NCBI GenBank assembly: GCA_002425765.1
Contig: DIMW01000013.1
Coordinates: 1 to 37,423, forward strand
From: Spirochaetaceae bacterium UBA5556
Lineage (GTDB): Bacteria; Spirochaetota; Spirochaetia; Treponematales; Rectinemataceae
Length of the DNA stretch: 37,423 nucleotides
Direction of reading: 5' to 3'
Shown: positions 1 through 7,147 of the stretch, piece after piece
How the letters are laid out: every line of letters starts with the position of its first letter
Position numbering within the stretch: position 1 is the first letter of the stretch
The notes under the pieces: generated by a model
The model's input: only the letters and a program-made list of their open reading frames with translations
Told to the model about the DNA's origin: nothing
Database searches by the model: none
Translations under genes and position numbers: made by a program

Positions 1-167
1 CCTTACACGTTGTCAAGAGCCTTTTCAGACCCCCGAAACTTGTGTACATTTCGCATTTGTTTGCCTTTTATTGCAAATTTCGCAAAACGTACAACGCCAA
101 GTGATAGGCGCGAATGAGAACATATCTGAACTCGCCTCTATTGGTCAAGGGGGTTTTCGCGAAAAAC

Positions 168-196
168 GAAAAAATATGCCCAATACTTAGGCAAAA
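168..196 (-). terminator. Probable terminator after the PgsA-like gene
   Basis: On the minus strand, just past the stop codon at 200-202, a 5-bp stem (GCCTA with TGGGC, 178-192) is followed by ATATTTTTTCG. This is a short intrinsic-terminator layout. A 12-base palindrome TTTTCGCGAAAA (154-165) lies a little further on. The stem is weak and includes a G-U pair. Confidence 0.5.
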
Positions 197-199
197 AAG

Positions 200-799
200 C
201 TATCTGTACAATTTCCGGAACTGAAAAAGGTAATCGATGAAGGACACAATCGTGGCGACTGCCGCAAGGATATACGCGATCCGGGTGAGCAGGCCCAGGG
301 CATCGGCCAGCCCGCCCGCTCCTGAAAGTGAAATCGGGCCCGATACATCCGCGCCACCGTAGACCAGCACGGTATAGAGTATCAGCGAAAACAATCCCGC
401 CACCATATAGATCCCGGCCTTCAGTTTGCCGCCAGTGCGCGCGCCCATCGTGATCCCCTTCAACCCGAGCAGCATGCGCAAAAAAAGAATGCCGAATTCG
501 CGATACAGTACGACAAGGAGAACCCAGAGAGGCATAATGCCAATGCTCGTAAAGGCCACAAAATACGTGACACGAGAAATCACGTCGGCAAAGGGATCGA
601 ATAATTTCCCAAATGGAGTCACCTGATCGTTCGCCCGGGCGATCTTACCGTCAATCAAATCGCTGACTTCCATCCAACAGAACATAATCCACAGCGCCAC
701 GATCGCCGGCTGCCGTGGAATGAACTGGGCCTTCAAGACAAAGAAGAAAAATGGTGCGACGATAATCCGACTCAGAGTTATTTTATCCGCGACAGTCAT
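200..799 (-). CDS. pgsA: CDP-diacylglycerol--glycerol-3-phosphate 3-phosphatidyltransferase-like protein
   Basis: This 199-residue integral membrane enzyme of the CDP-alcohol phosphatidyltransferase family would transfer a phosphatidyl group from CDP-diacylglycerol to an alcohol, most likely glycerol 3-phosphate on the route to phosphatidylglycerol. The family signature D-x2-D-G-x2-A-R-x8-G-x3-D-x3-D is complete (D47, D50, G51, A54, R55, G64, D68, D72), and several hydrophobic segments flank it. A downstream RE...R...GGKLKAG stretch resembles PgsA. The start at 799 removes an unlikely 86-residue extension and places the family-typical 'DKITLSRI' at the N-terminus. There is no Shine-Dalgarno, and the -10 element lies 6 bases before the ATG. 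The substrate alcohol is inferred from overall PgsA likeness. Confidence 0.85.
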   Translation of the reverse strand: MTVADKITLSRIIVAPFFFFVLKAQFIPRQPAIVALWIMFCWMEVSDLIDGKIARANDQVTPFGKLFDPFADVISRVTYFVAFTSIGIMPLWVLLVVLYREFGILFLRMLLGLKGITMGARTGGKLKAGIYMVAGLFSLILYTVLVYGGADVSGPISLSGAGGLADALGLLTRIAYILAAVATIVSFIDYLFQFRKLYR

Positions 800-805
800 A
801 CCACC

Positions 806-835
806 AGCATATGTATTTGACAGCGAACATGTCAA
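806..835 (-). promoter_or_regulatory. Promoter of the leftward PgsA-like gene
   Basis: On the minus strand TTGACA (835-830) is followed after 18 bases by TATGCT (811-806). The predicted transcription start falls at or next to the ATG at 799, giving a leaderless transcript. Its -35 box lies inside the spacer of the opposing rightward promoter. Confidence 0.6.
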
Positions 836-844
836 GGTTATAGT
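817..844 (+). promoter_or_regulatory. Promoter of the rightward phosphatidyltransferase gene
   Basis: TTGACA (817-822), a 16-base spacer and TATAGT (839-844) precede the gene at 912 and leave a leader of about 60 bases. The -35 boxes of the two opposing promoters form the inverted repeat TTGACA-N7-TGTCAA. Confidence 0.65.
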
Positions 845-911
845 ATAGTCTGTATTGCGGCCCGCGCTCTGACGCGACAGGTATAGGCCGCGCCAAGAGG
901 ACGCCGTTGCC

Positions 912-1706
912 ATGGAAGAGGAAGAACGTATTGCCAGCTTGCGCCGAAGCATCCTGATAACCACATCGATATTTTTCATCGCCCAGTGCACGCTCTTTCT
1001 GATTTTCTCGGTAAACGCCGGCTTCGACTCCAAGTACTGGTCGATATTCCTTCCCATCAGCGGCGGGTTTCACATAATCGTTCTCGTCATGCTCCTCCTT
1101 TTTCAGGATGATTTTATCATCGAATCGACCGGCAAAAAACTCGACCGTATCAACCTCGCAAACATAATCACACTGAGCAGAGTGAGCACGATGCCGACCC
1201 TGCTCGTGCTGGTCATGGCCGCAAAACAATATCGAATAAGAATCCCTCTACTCATTCTAGTGGCGCTTATATTCCTGACCGACTTTCTAGACGGGCGCAT
1301 CTCACGCAAAACCAACCAGGTCACGCGCGTTGGCAGAATGATGGACTCTGCGAGTGACTACACGCTCCTCGTTGTCCTAAGTGTTATTTTTCAGTATTAT
1401 TCACTCATTCCGGGGTGGTTTTTCAGGCTCGTGCTGGTGCGGCTTGGCATCCAGGCGCTGCTCATGGCGATTCTTGCCGTAGTCAAGAAACGCATCGAGC
1501 CGAATTCCACCTTTATGGGGAAGGTGAACGTTGCGTCGATAATGGTGTTGTACACGCTGGAGATCATCCAGTTGGCGGTGCAAGCGCCTTCTCTGCTTAT
1601 ATTCCGGATCGCGGAGTGGATTGTCGCGGTTATTATTGTGATCGGCATTTTTGACAAAATAGTCAGCTTTTTTGATGCCCTCAAAAGCAAGCCCTCCACG
1701 CCCTGA
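912..1706 (+). CDS. Second CDP-alcohol phosphatidyltransferase family protein
   Basis: This 264-residue membrane protein has about 80 N-terminal residues with two predicted membrane helices (roughly 13-33 and 46-64) that the PgsA-like neighbour lacks, then the catalytic domain. The signature is present with one change: D124, D127, G128, S131 (usually Ala), R132, G141, D145, D149. All four metal- and substrate-binding aspartates are intact, so it is probably active in phospholipid headgroup synthesis, but the acceptor alcohol cannot be read from the sequence. It is divergent from the other family member across 112 bases. An AGAGG lies 12 bases before the ATG, so translation initiation may be modest. 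The gene at 1738 follows at 31 bases and is probably co-transcribed. Confidence 0.8.
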   Translation: MEEEERIASLRRSILITTSIFFIAQCTLFLIFSVNAGFDSKYWSIFLPISGGFHIIVLVMLLLFQDDFIIESTGKKLDRINLANIITLSRVSTMPTLLVLVMAAKQYRIRIPLLILVALIFLTDFLDGRISRKTNQVTRVGRMMDSASDYTLLVVLSVIFQYYSLIPGWFFRLVLVRLGIQALLMAILAVVKKRIEPNSTFMGKVNVASIMVLYTLEIIQLAVQAPSLLIFRIAEWIVAVIIVIGIFDKIVSFFDALKSKPSTP

Positions 1707-1737
1707 TCCACGCATTCAATCATCCAGGAGGAGTGCA

Positions 1738-2379
1738 ATGGCTATCATAAAAAGCGCGCTGGAACTTGCGCTCGAGCGAACGAAGAATCTACAGGTCGAT
1801 GAAGCGGTACAAAAAGCGAATAGCGCAAAAATTGAAGGGCGCAAGGCCGCGGGCAAGTTCCTGGAATCGCCGGATTCCGTTGATTTTAAGGAGATTCTCG
1901 CGACCATCGATACCGCCCACCGCCAGACTTTTCTCAGCGCCGCGTTCGAGGTGCTCACCGCTCAGATACAGTTGCCGAACAACACTGCCTCCGAAACTGT
2001 AAAATTCGAGTCGATGGGCAAAGCGATCATGGTCCTCTGCGGACTCTCATCTAAATTCACCTCCGAGCGCGAGGCAAAACTGGCCCAGCAGCAAGCGCAT
2101 TCGCTTGTCCAGCAGATCATACAATTCCTTGGACAATACAAAGAAGAAATGAAGCGCGTCGAACAAGCAATCCGCAACCAGTGGGCTCCCAAACTCAGAG
2201 AAAAAGAGCGGCAGATGGCCGCCCAGCTTGGACAGAATGTCCGTATCGACCCGATGTCCGATCCGGAATTCGCGGAATTCTACCGGAAGAATATCGAAGC
2301 GATGCGCAAAAACTACTCCAGCGCGCTCGAAGAGGCCAAGTCGCAACTGTCGCAGTTGTGCGGATTTGAGGCGCGCTAG
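1738..2379 (+). CDS. Conserved hypothetical helical protein
   Basis: This 213-residue, charged and apparently all-helical protein has no signal peptide or membrane segment. I do not recognise a named family or catalytic motif. The ATG at 1738 has an AGGAGGAG five bases upstream, and the longer frame starting at 1672 runs through the preceding gene. Residues 115-180 are rich in Glu, Lys, Gln and Arg with heptad-like spacing, which suggests a coiled coil. It sits 31 bases after the phosphatidyltransferase gene in the same orientation. Its TAG stop overlaps the TAG stop of the convergent mnmG gene in the four bases CTAG (2376-2379). No function is assigned. Confidence 0.75.
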   Translation: MAIIKSALELALERTKNLQVDEAVQKANSAKIEGRKAAGKFLESPDSVDFKEILATIDTAHRQTFLSAAFEVLTAQIQLPNNTASETVKFESMGKAIMVLCGLSSKFTSEREAKLAQQQAHSLVQQIIQFLGQYKEEMKRVEQAIRNQWAPKLREKERQMAAQLGQNVRIDPMSDPEFAEFYRKNIEAMRKNYSSALEEAKSQLSQLCGFEAR

Positions 2380-2391
2380 TTCTCGCGCCTC
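2368..2391. terminator. Bidirectional hairpin enclosing two overlapping stop codons
   Basis: GAGGCGCG (2368-2375) and CGCGCCTC (2384-2391) form a perfect 8-bp stem with loop CTAGTTCT. The loop contains the stop codons of both convergent genes (plus strand TAG 2377-2379, minus strand TAG 2376-2378). An alternative pairing GCGCTAG/CTAGCGC (2373-2379 with 2393-2399) exists. No U-tract follows on either side. Confidence 0.5.
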
Positions 2392-4256
2392 TCTAGCGCT
2401 ATATACAGAAGCGCGACATCCGATTTCCTGACTCCCGGAATTCTCGAGGCCTGTCCCAGCGTGAGGGGACGCTGGGCGCCCAGTTTTTCCTGAGCTTCTT
2501 TAGACAGGCCTACCACCTTCGAATAACTGAATCCTTCGGGGATGAGCAGCTTTTCCGCCTTGGAAAGACGACTCGCCAGACGTTCCTCTTTTTCGAGATA
2601 CCCCCTGTAGCGCTCGTCGAGCAGCGCGGTGAGCACGCCCGAAGCCTGCATGGTCTCAGTCTGAGGCAGAAGCCGGACAATGAACGCCAGGGCGGCGGTC
2701 TCATCATCGAGCAAGGGCCCTATTTTGGGATCGCGGAGCGCCTCCGCGAGCGCCTGTCCCACATGGCTTTCGAGATCCGGTGTCTGCGCACAGTCCTCTC
2801 TCCGCACCTTGCGGTTGGCGAGAAGGTCTTTGACCTCGTCGATGGTACGGAGGCGCTTTTCGAAGCACTCCCGCCGCCGCTCGTCGGCGAGCCCGATCTC
2901 GATCGCGTAGGGCGTGAGCCTCAGATCGGCGGTGTCGTGACGGAGCGCAAGGCGATACTCGGCTCTGCTCGTGAACATTCGGTACGGCTCCTTCGGCGAG
3001 AGCGTCACGAGATCGTCGATGAGCACGCCGACATACGCCTCCTTTCTTCCGAGTATGAGAGGGGGCTCGCCGTCGAGGCTGCGACGCGCGTTGATGCCTG
3101 CCATCAGCCCTTGTGCTGCGGCTTCTTCGTACCCCGATGTCCCGTTGGTCTGTCCCGCGATGAAGAGCCCTCGGACGATTTTGGACTCGAGCGAGCCGTA
3201 GAGCGCGGAAGGATCGATATAATCATACTCGACCGCGTAGGCGGGCCGGACGATCTCCGCGCGTTCCAGTCCCGGAATGCTGTGGTAGAAGCGCGTCTGG
3301 ACATCTTCGGGCAGAGAGCTCGAAAGTCCATTGAGATACACTTCGTCGGTAGAGAGGCCCTCGGGCTCGATGAACACCTGGTGGCGCTCCCTGTCGGGAA
3401 AGCGCACGACCTTGTCCTCGATCGACGGGCAGTAGCGCGGCCCCTTGCCGACGATCACCCCCGAGAAGAGCGGGGAACGGTCGAGTCCGCCCCGGATCGC
3501 CTCGTGCGTCGCCTGATTCGTGTACACGATGTAACAGGGCACATCTGGCCGCCCATAATCATGCTCCAGGAACGAGAAAAAAATCCCGCGGGGATCGCTG
3601 TGCTGGGCCTCAAGCTTGGAAAAATCGATGCTGCCGCGCGTGATGCGGGCGGGGGTGCCCGTCTTCATCCGTCCCACGGGGAAGCCCCGCGCGCGGAGCG
3701 CGGTGCCGAGGCCGACAGCCGCAGGCTCGCCGAGGCGGCCTCCGGAGCCTGTCCATTGGCCGATGAAGAGTTTGCCTTCCATAAAAGTGCCGGTGGTGAG
3801 GATGACGACGGAGGCGCTGATCGTGTTGCCCCGCTCGGTGCGAACGCCGGCTATTCTCCGCTCTTCTCCTTCCGAGACGAGAATGTCGGTGACAGTGTCC
3901 ATAAAAATGCTCAGATTCGGCTGCGCCTCGAGAGCTTGGCGCGCGAGGGCGGAATACAGCGCCTTGTCGGACTGGGCGCGCGGCGCCTGCACCGCGGCGC
4001 CGCGCGACTGGTTCAGCATCCGCACCTGGATCGAGCTCGCGTCCGCGAGAATGCCCATCTGGCCGCCGAGCGCGTCGACCTCGCGTACGAGATTGCCCTT
4101 GGAAAGCCCACCTATCGCGGGATTGCAGGACATCTTCGCGATGGTGTCCGGATTCTGCGTGATGAGTACTGTTTTCGTCCCGAGACGGGCGAGCGCGAGC
4201 GCGGCCTCGATGCCCGCGTGCCCCCCCCCGACGACAATCGCCTCAAAATCTGCCAT
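2376..4256 (-). CDS. mnmG: tRNA uridine-5-carboxymethylaminomethyl(34) synthesis enzyme MnmG
   Basis: This 626-residue FAD-dependent enzyme forms the MnmE-MnmG complex that adds an aminomethyl or carboxymethylaminomethyl group to wobble uridine 34 of certain tRNAs. The N-terminus carries the dinucleotide-binding motif VVGGGHAG. The two conserved cysteines are in KMSCNPAIGG (C44) and in GPRYCPSIEDK. The C-terminal helical MnmE-binding region ends in a run containing RIPGVRKSDVALLYIAL. Length is normal for the family. The chosen ATG at 4256 has GAGGGTGG upstream. A second ATG at 4268 overlaps the mnmE stop as ATGA but has a poorer ribosome site. The gene directly follows its functional partner mnmE. 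Confidence 0.96.
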   Translation of the reverse strand: MADFEAIVVGGGHAGIEAALALARLGTKTVLITQNPDTIAKMSCNPAIGGLSKGNLVREVDALGGQMGILADASSIQVRMLNQSRGAAVQAPRAQSDKALYSALARQALEAQPNLSIFMDTVTDILVSEGEERRIAGVRTERGNTISASVVILTTGTFMEGKLFIGQWTGSGGRLGEPAAVGLGTALRARGFPVGRMKTGTPARITRGSIDFSKLEAQHSDPRGIFFSFLEHDYGRPDVPCYIVYTNQATHEAIRGGLDRSPLFSGVIVGKGPRYCPSIEDKVVRFPDRERHQVFIEPEGLSTDEVYLNGLSSSLPEDVQTRFYHSIPGLERAEIVRPAYAVEYDYIDPSALYGSLESKIVRGLFIAGQTNGTSGYEEAAAQGLMAGINARRSLDGEPPLILGRKEAYVGVLIDDLVTLSPKEPYRMFTSRAEYRLALRHDTADLRLTPYAIEIGLADERRRECFEKRLRTIDEVKDLLANRKVRREDCAQTPDLESHVGQALAEALRDPKIGPLLDDETAALAFIVRLLPQTETMQASGVLTALLDERYRGYLEKEERLASRLSKAEKLLIPEGFSYSKVVGLSKEAQEKLGAQRPLTLGQASRIPGVRKSDVALLYIALERREN

Positions 4257-4264
4257 ACCCACCC

Positions 4265-5644
4265 TCATTTGCCCAGACAGAAGGTGCCGAAGACGCGCTC
4301 GAGCACCTCATCCGGGGTAATGTCGCCCGTAATCTCGCCAATGCACTCGGCCGATTCCCGGATATGGAGCGCGACGAGATCGAGCCCCGCCTCAGCGGTA
4401 TGCGCCTCCATGGCCTGCGAGAGCGCCTCGCGCGCCTGCGTCAGAAGGCGCTCCTGTCGTTCGCTGGCGACACGGACCTGCGTCTCATAATTGCCGGCGA
4501 CCTGCGCCTCCTGGACAGAGGAGCGAAGCGCATCCATCAGCATTGCCTCAAAATTCCCAAACGAACGGACATCTTTCGCGCTGACCGCGGTCCATACTGG
4601 AGGCGCGGGCATGCACAGGGGAAGGTCCGCCTTGTTCCACAGAAAAAGCGCCCTGGAATATCGCGCGACGAAGTTTCTGTCCTCGTCATCGAGCCCGACA
4701 GTCCCATCGACGAGATAGAGAATTACGTCGGCGCGGGACAACAGCGAGTGGGACCTACGCACGCCTTCTGCCTCAATGGAATTCCCCGAATTCCGAAGCC
4801 CGGCCGTGTCGACGAGTCGTACCGCGAAGTCGCCGATTGAAATCCACGACTCCAGCCAGTCGCGCGTAGTGCCTGGCTCGGGGCTCACGATTGCGCGCTC
4901 TTCCCGAACAAGGAGGTTGAACAGGCTCGACTTGCCCGCGTTCGGTCTTCCGGCGATCACTACCAGAAGCCCTTCCTGGCGAAGCCGCCCTCCCGGATAG
5001 CTTTTTATGAGGTCGGCGAGCTCGTCCTGGGCGCGCCGCATCAACTGAATCCAGCGTCCAGTCTCCTCGGGGCCCTCATTCTCGGGATAATCGAGCCTGG
5101 CGTTGATGTCCGCGAGCACGTCGATCATCAGACTGCGTATCTCCTCGAGCTTGCGGGACAAGGCGCCTGAAAGTCTCTGCAGCGCATCGTGGCGCGCGGC
5201 CTCACACGAGGCGTACGTGAGTTCATTGATGGCCTCAGCGCGCACCAGATCGGTCTTCCCCTCCGCAAAGGCCCGAAAGGAGAATTCACCCTGGAGGGCG
5301 GGAGAAAAGCCCTGAGCATACAGCAGATCGAGCACCCGACGCGCAACCGCGGGCGATCCGTGGCACATGATCTCGACCGCATCCTCGCCTGTGAATGAAT
5401 GCGGCGCGCGGAACACCAGGGCGACCACCTCATCCAGAGGTTCCCGGGAAACGGGATCAAGAATCCACCCGTAGACCGCCTGATAGCCATGGGCGTCGAG
5501 AAGTCGCTGCGGCTGAGAAAAGCAGCTCGCCACGATATCGATGGCTTTCTCGCCGGAAGTCCGGATCACCGCGAGCGCGGAACGCCCTTCAGGCGTCGCG
5601 AGCGCGGCGATCGGCTCCGCGCGGTCAAAATAGGTACGGGACAT
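4265..5644 (-). CDS. mnmE: tRNA modification GTPase MnmE
   Basis: This 459-residue GTPase partners MnmG in tRNA wobble-uridine modification. It has an N-terminal tetrahydrofolate-binding domain (residues 1-120), a helical domain, an inserted G domain with GRPNAGKS (232-239), the G3 motif DTAG (279-282) and G4 NKAD, and the C-terminal signature FCLGK that ends the protein with the essential cysteine. The frame stays open far upstream. I chose the ATG at 5644 (MSRTYFDR) because it gives the normal length, resembles the Borrelia N-terminus as I recall it, and lies 8 bases after a -10-like TATCGT. An ATG at 5668 is the alternative. Neither has a Shine-Dalgarno. Confidence 0.95.
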   Translation of the reverse strand: MSRTYFDRAEPIAALATPEGRSALAVIRTSGEKAIDIVASCFSQPQRLLDAHGYQAVYGWILDPVSREPLDEVVALVFRAPHSFTGEDAVEIMCHGSPAVARRVLDLLYAQGFSPALQGEFSFRAFAEGKTDLVRAEAINELTYASCEAARHDALQRLSGALSRKLEEIRSLMIDVLADINARLDYPENEGPEETGRWIQLMRRAQDELADLIKSYPGGRLRQEGLLVVIAGRPNAGKSSLFNLLVREERAIVSPEPGTTRDWLESWISIGDFAVRLVDTAGLRNSGNSIEAEGVRRSHSLLSRADVILYLVDGTVGLDDEDRNFVARYSRALFLWNKADLPLCMPAPPVWTAVSAKDVRSFGNFEAMLMDALRSSVQEAQVAGNYETQVRVASERQERLLTQAREALSQAMEAHTAEAGLDLVALHIRESAECIGEITGDITPDEVLERVFGTFCLGK

Positions 5645-5652
5645 ACGCGAGT

Positions 5653-5682
5653 ACGATAGCGCCTCCATGGCATAAGAGACAA
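5653..5682 (-). promoter_or_regulatory. Candidate mnmE promoter
   Basis: On the minus strand TTGTCT (5682-5677), an 18-base spacer and TATCGT (5658-5653) place the transcription start within a base or two of the ATG at 5644. Each hexamer matches consensus at 4 of 6 positions, so this is only moderately supported. Confidence 0.4.
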
Positions 5683-5699
5683 GGAGTTTATCCTGAAGA

Positions 5700-5729
5700 C
5701 TGGCACATCCGGGGTGCTTCAGGTACAAT
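5700..5729 (+). promoter_or_regulatory. Promoter of the coiled-coil protein gene
   Basis: CTGGCA (5700-5705), an 18-base spacer and TACAAT (5724-5729) precede the gene at 5749, with GAGGT as ribosome site between. This leaves a leader of about 13 bases. Confidence 0.5.
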
Positions 5730-5748
5730 ACTCTCGAGGTACAGAGCC

Positions 5749-6264
5749 ATGACACCCCAAGAACTCTCACATCTCGATTATGAAGGCGCGTCGGAACTGC
5801 TGCTCGCCTACGCGACCGACGCGAAAAAATATGAAAAAGAGATCGCCTCGCTGAAATCGCAGGCCGAGGAATGGAACGCCAAGGCCGCCTCGGCGCAGGC
5901 CCGCGCGATGCCGGAGCTCTCGGCCGCGGCCTCGCAGAGAGCGGTGGAGCTCGAAGCGAAGGCACAGGAGCTCACGCTCGAGCTCGAGGGCCTTCGACGG
6001 GACATAGGACAGTTGCGCGAGGCCCTTCCCATAATCAAGGCAAAGCAGCGCAGGGTCGATCCCGATCAGCTTCTGGCCGAGCTTTCGATGATCGTCGGCG
6101 ATCTCGGCGATGGGGAAAAACCTGCGGAACCGGAAGCCGAAAAGGCGGCCGAACCCTCGGGCGCGCCTCCGGCATCCGACAAGGGAGGAACCGAAGCCAC
6201 TCCGAAAACCCAGCCCATCGACGACGCTCTTGCCGAGCTGAAGAAAAAGATGGGCCTGCTCTGA
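5749..6264 (+). CDS. Hypothetical coiled-coil protein
   Basis: This 171-residue soluble protein has a strong predicted coiled coil over about residues 20-95, with alternating Glu/Lys/Ala/Leu heptads such as SQRAVELEAKAQELTLELEG. A low-complexity Pro/Glu/Ala-rich linker (about 122-152) follows, then a short amphipathic C-terminus ending in ALAELKKKMGLL. No catalytic motif is visible. The ATG at 5749 is preceded by GAGGT and a promoter in the short gap shared with the divergent mnmE gene. The glycerophosphodiesterase gene follows 51 bases later and may be co-transcribed. The C-terminal tail resembles that of the PspA protein at 16718 (EELKKKML), which is probably just shared helical composition. 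Function unknown. Confidence 0.7.
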   Translation: MTPQELSHLDYEGASELLLAYATDAKKYEKEIASLKSQAEEWNAKAASAQARAMPELSAAASQRAVELEAKAQELTLELEGLRRDIGQLREALPIIKAKQRRVDPDQLLAELSMIVGDLGDGEKPAEPEAEKAAEPSGAPPASDKGGTEATPKTQPIDDALAELKKKMGLL

Positions 6265-6315
6265 CGCCGCACGCGCGGCACCGACCACGCACCCATCATT
6301 AAATAAGGAAATTAC

Positions 6316-7077
6316 ATGCGCCATCCAGCACCGCTTCCCGATTTTCCCGGCCCGCTCCTGTTCGCGCACCGGGGCTTGAACCGCAAGTTTCTCGAAAACA
6401 CTATCGTTTCGTTCCAGGCCGCCCTCGAAGCGGGTGTCCCCGGCATCGAGCTCGATGTCCATTTGACCCGCGACGGAAAACTTGTCGTATTTCACGATGA
6501 TACCACCGGCCGTATTGAAAGACTCGCGCACCCGGACGAGCCGGCGCGGGATATTCCTCTGGAGAACTCGACACTCGCCGAGCTTCGCGCGCTCTCGGTC
6601 GGGGCACAACTTCCGCTCCTGGATGAGCTCTTTGAACATTTCGGAAGCCGTGTGTACTACGACATTGAACTGAAGAGCCGCAGCTCCGCGGACACAGGCC
6701 TCGCCCCAAAAGTCGCGGACGCGATCCGGGCCCACAGCCTGGAGAAAAGCTGCGTCATCTCCTCATTCAATCCATTTGCGCTGAGACATTTCCGGAAGGC
6801 GGACCCAACCGTGCCCATCGGCATTATATGGTGCAAATCTCCCGAGCTGTACTGGTTTCTGCGGCATGGAGAGGGCGCGCTGATCGCGAATGTGGATTTT
6901 CTGAAGCCCGAATCGAGCCTCGCGACGCGCCTGCCTCTGTACGCGCGGCTGCTCGGCAAGCCCGTCATTCCTTGGACGGTCAATGACCCGGAGACGGCGC
7001 GCGTCCTCGTCTCGCGCGGGGCACGGGGCGTCATTTCGGACGAAGCCGATATGGTAAAAGCGGCACTGGGCCGCTGA
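6316..7077 (+). CDS. ugpQ: Glycerophosphodiester phosphodiesterase
   Basis: This 253-residue TIM-barrel enzyme hydrolyses glycerophosphodiesters released from phospholipids to glycerol 3-phosphate and an alcohol. The GDPD signature is clear: AHRG (H18, R19), ENT (27-29), GIELDVHLTRDGKLVVFHDD with metal ligands E45 and D47 and catalytic H60. The C-terminal VNDPETARVLVSRGARGVISDEAD is the usual end of the fold. There is no signal peptide, so it is a cytoplasmic UgpQ-type enzyme and not periplasmic GlpQ. AAGGAA lies seven bases before the ATG. It is convergent with nadE. It could recycle headgroups from the phospholipid genes nearby, which is inference. Confidence 0.9.
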   Translation: MRHPAPLPDFPGPLLFAHRGLNRKFLENTIVSFQAALEAGVPGIELDVHLTRDGKLVVFHDDTTGRIERLAHPDEPARDIPLENSTLAELRALSVGAQLPLLDELFEHFGSRVYYDIELKSRSSADTGLAPKVADAIRAHSLEKSCVISSFNPFALRHFRKADPTVPIGIIWCKSPELYWFLRHGEGALIANVDFLKPESSLATRLPLYARLLGKPVIPWTVNDPETARVLVSRGARGVISDEADMVKAALGR

Positions 7078-7090
7078 ACCGCTGGCTTTC

Positions 7091-7147
7091 ATATTGTCCG
7101 ACGCCAACAGGCCCGCGCGGCTCGGCGTATGGCTATAGCGACAATAT
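7091..7147. terminator. Long imperfect hairpin between convergent genes
   Basis: ATATTGTC (7091-7098) pairs perfectly with GACAATAT (7140-7147), and inside it ACGCC (7101-7105) pairs with GGCGT (7124-7128). It fills the gap between the convergent stop codons and its right arm touches the nadE stop. There is no clear U-tract, so the terminator role is inferred from position. Confidence 0.4.

Noticed and set aside
2763..4490. A 575-codon open frame on the plus strand opposite mnmG and mnmE
   Set aside because: It lies wholly antisense to two clear housekeeping genes, has low-complexity Arg/Asp/Glu-rich content and no family motif. It is a typical GC-driven shadow.
5701..5717. TGGCAC…GGTGC as a sigma-54 promoter before the coiled-coil gene
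   Set aside because: The GG-to-GC spacing is two bases too long for a -24/-12 promoter, and a sigma-70 promoter fits better.
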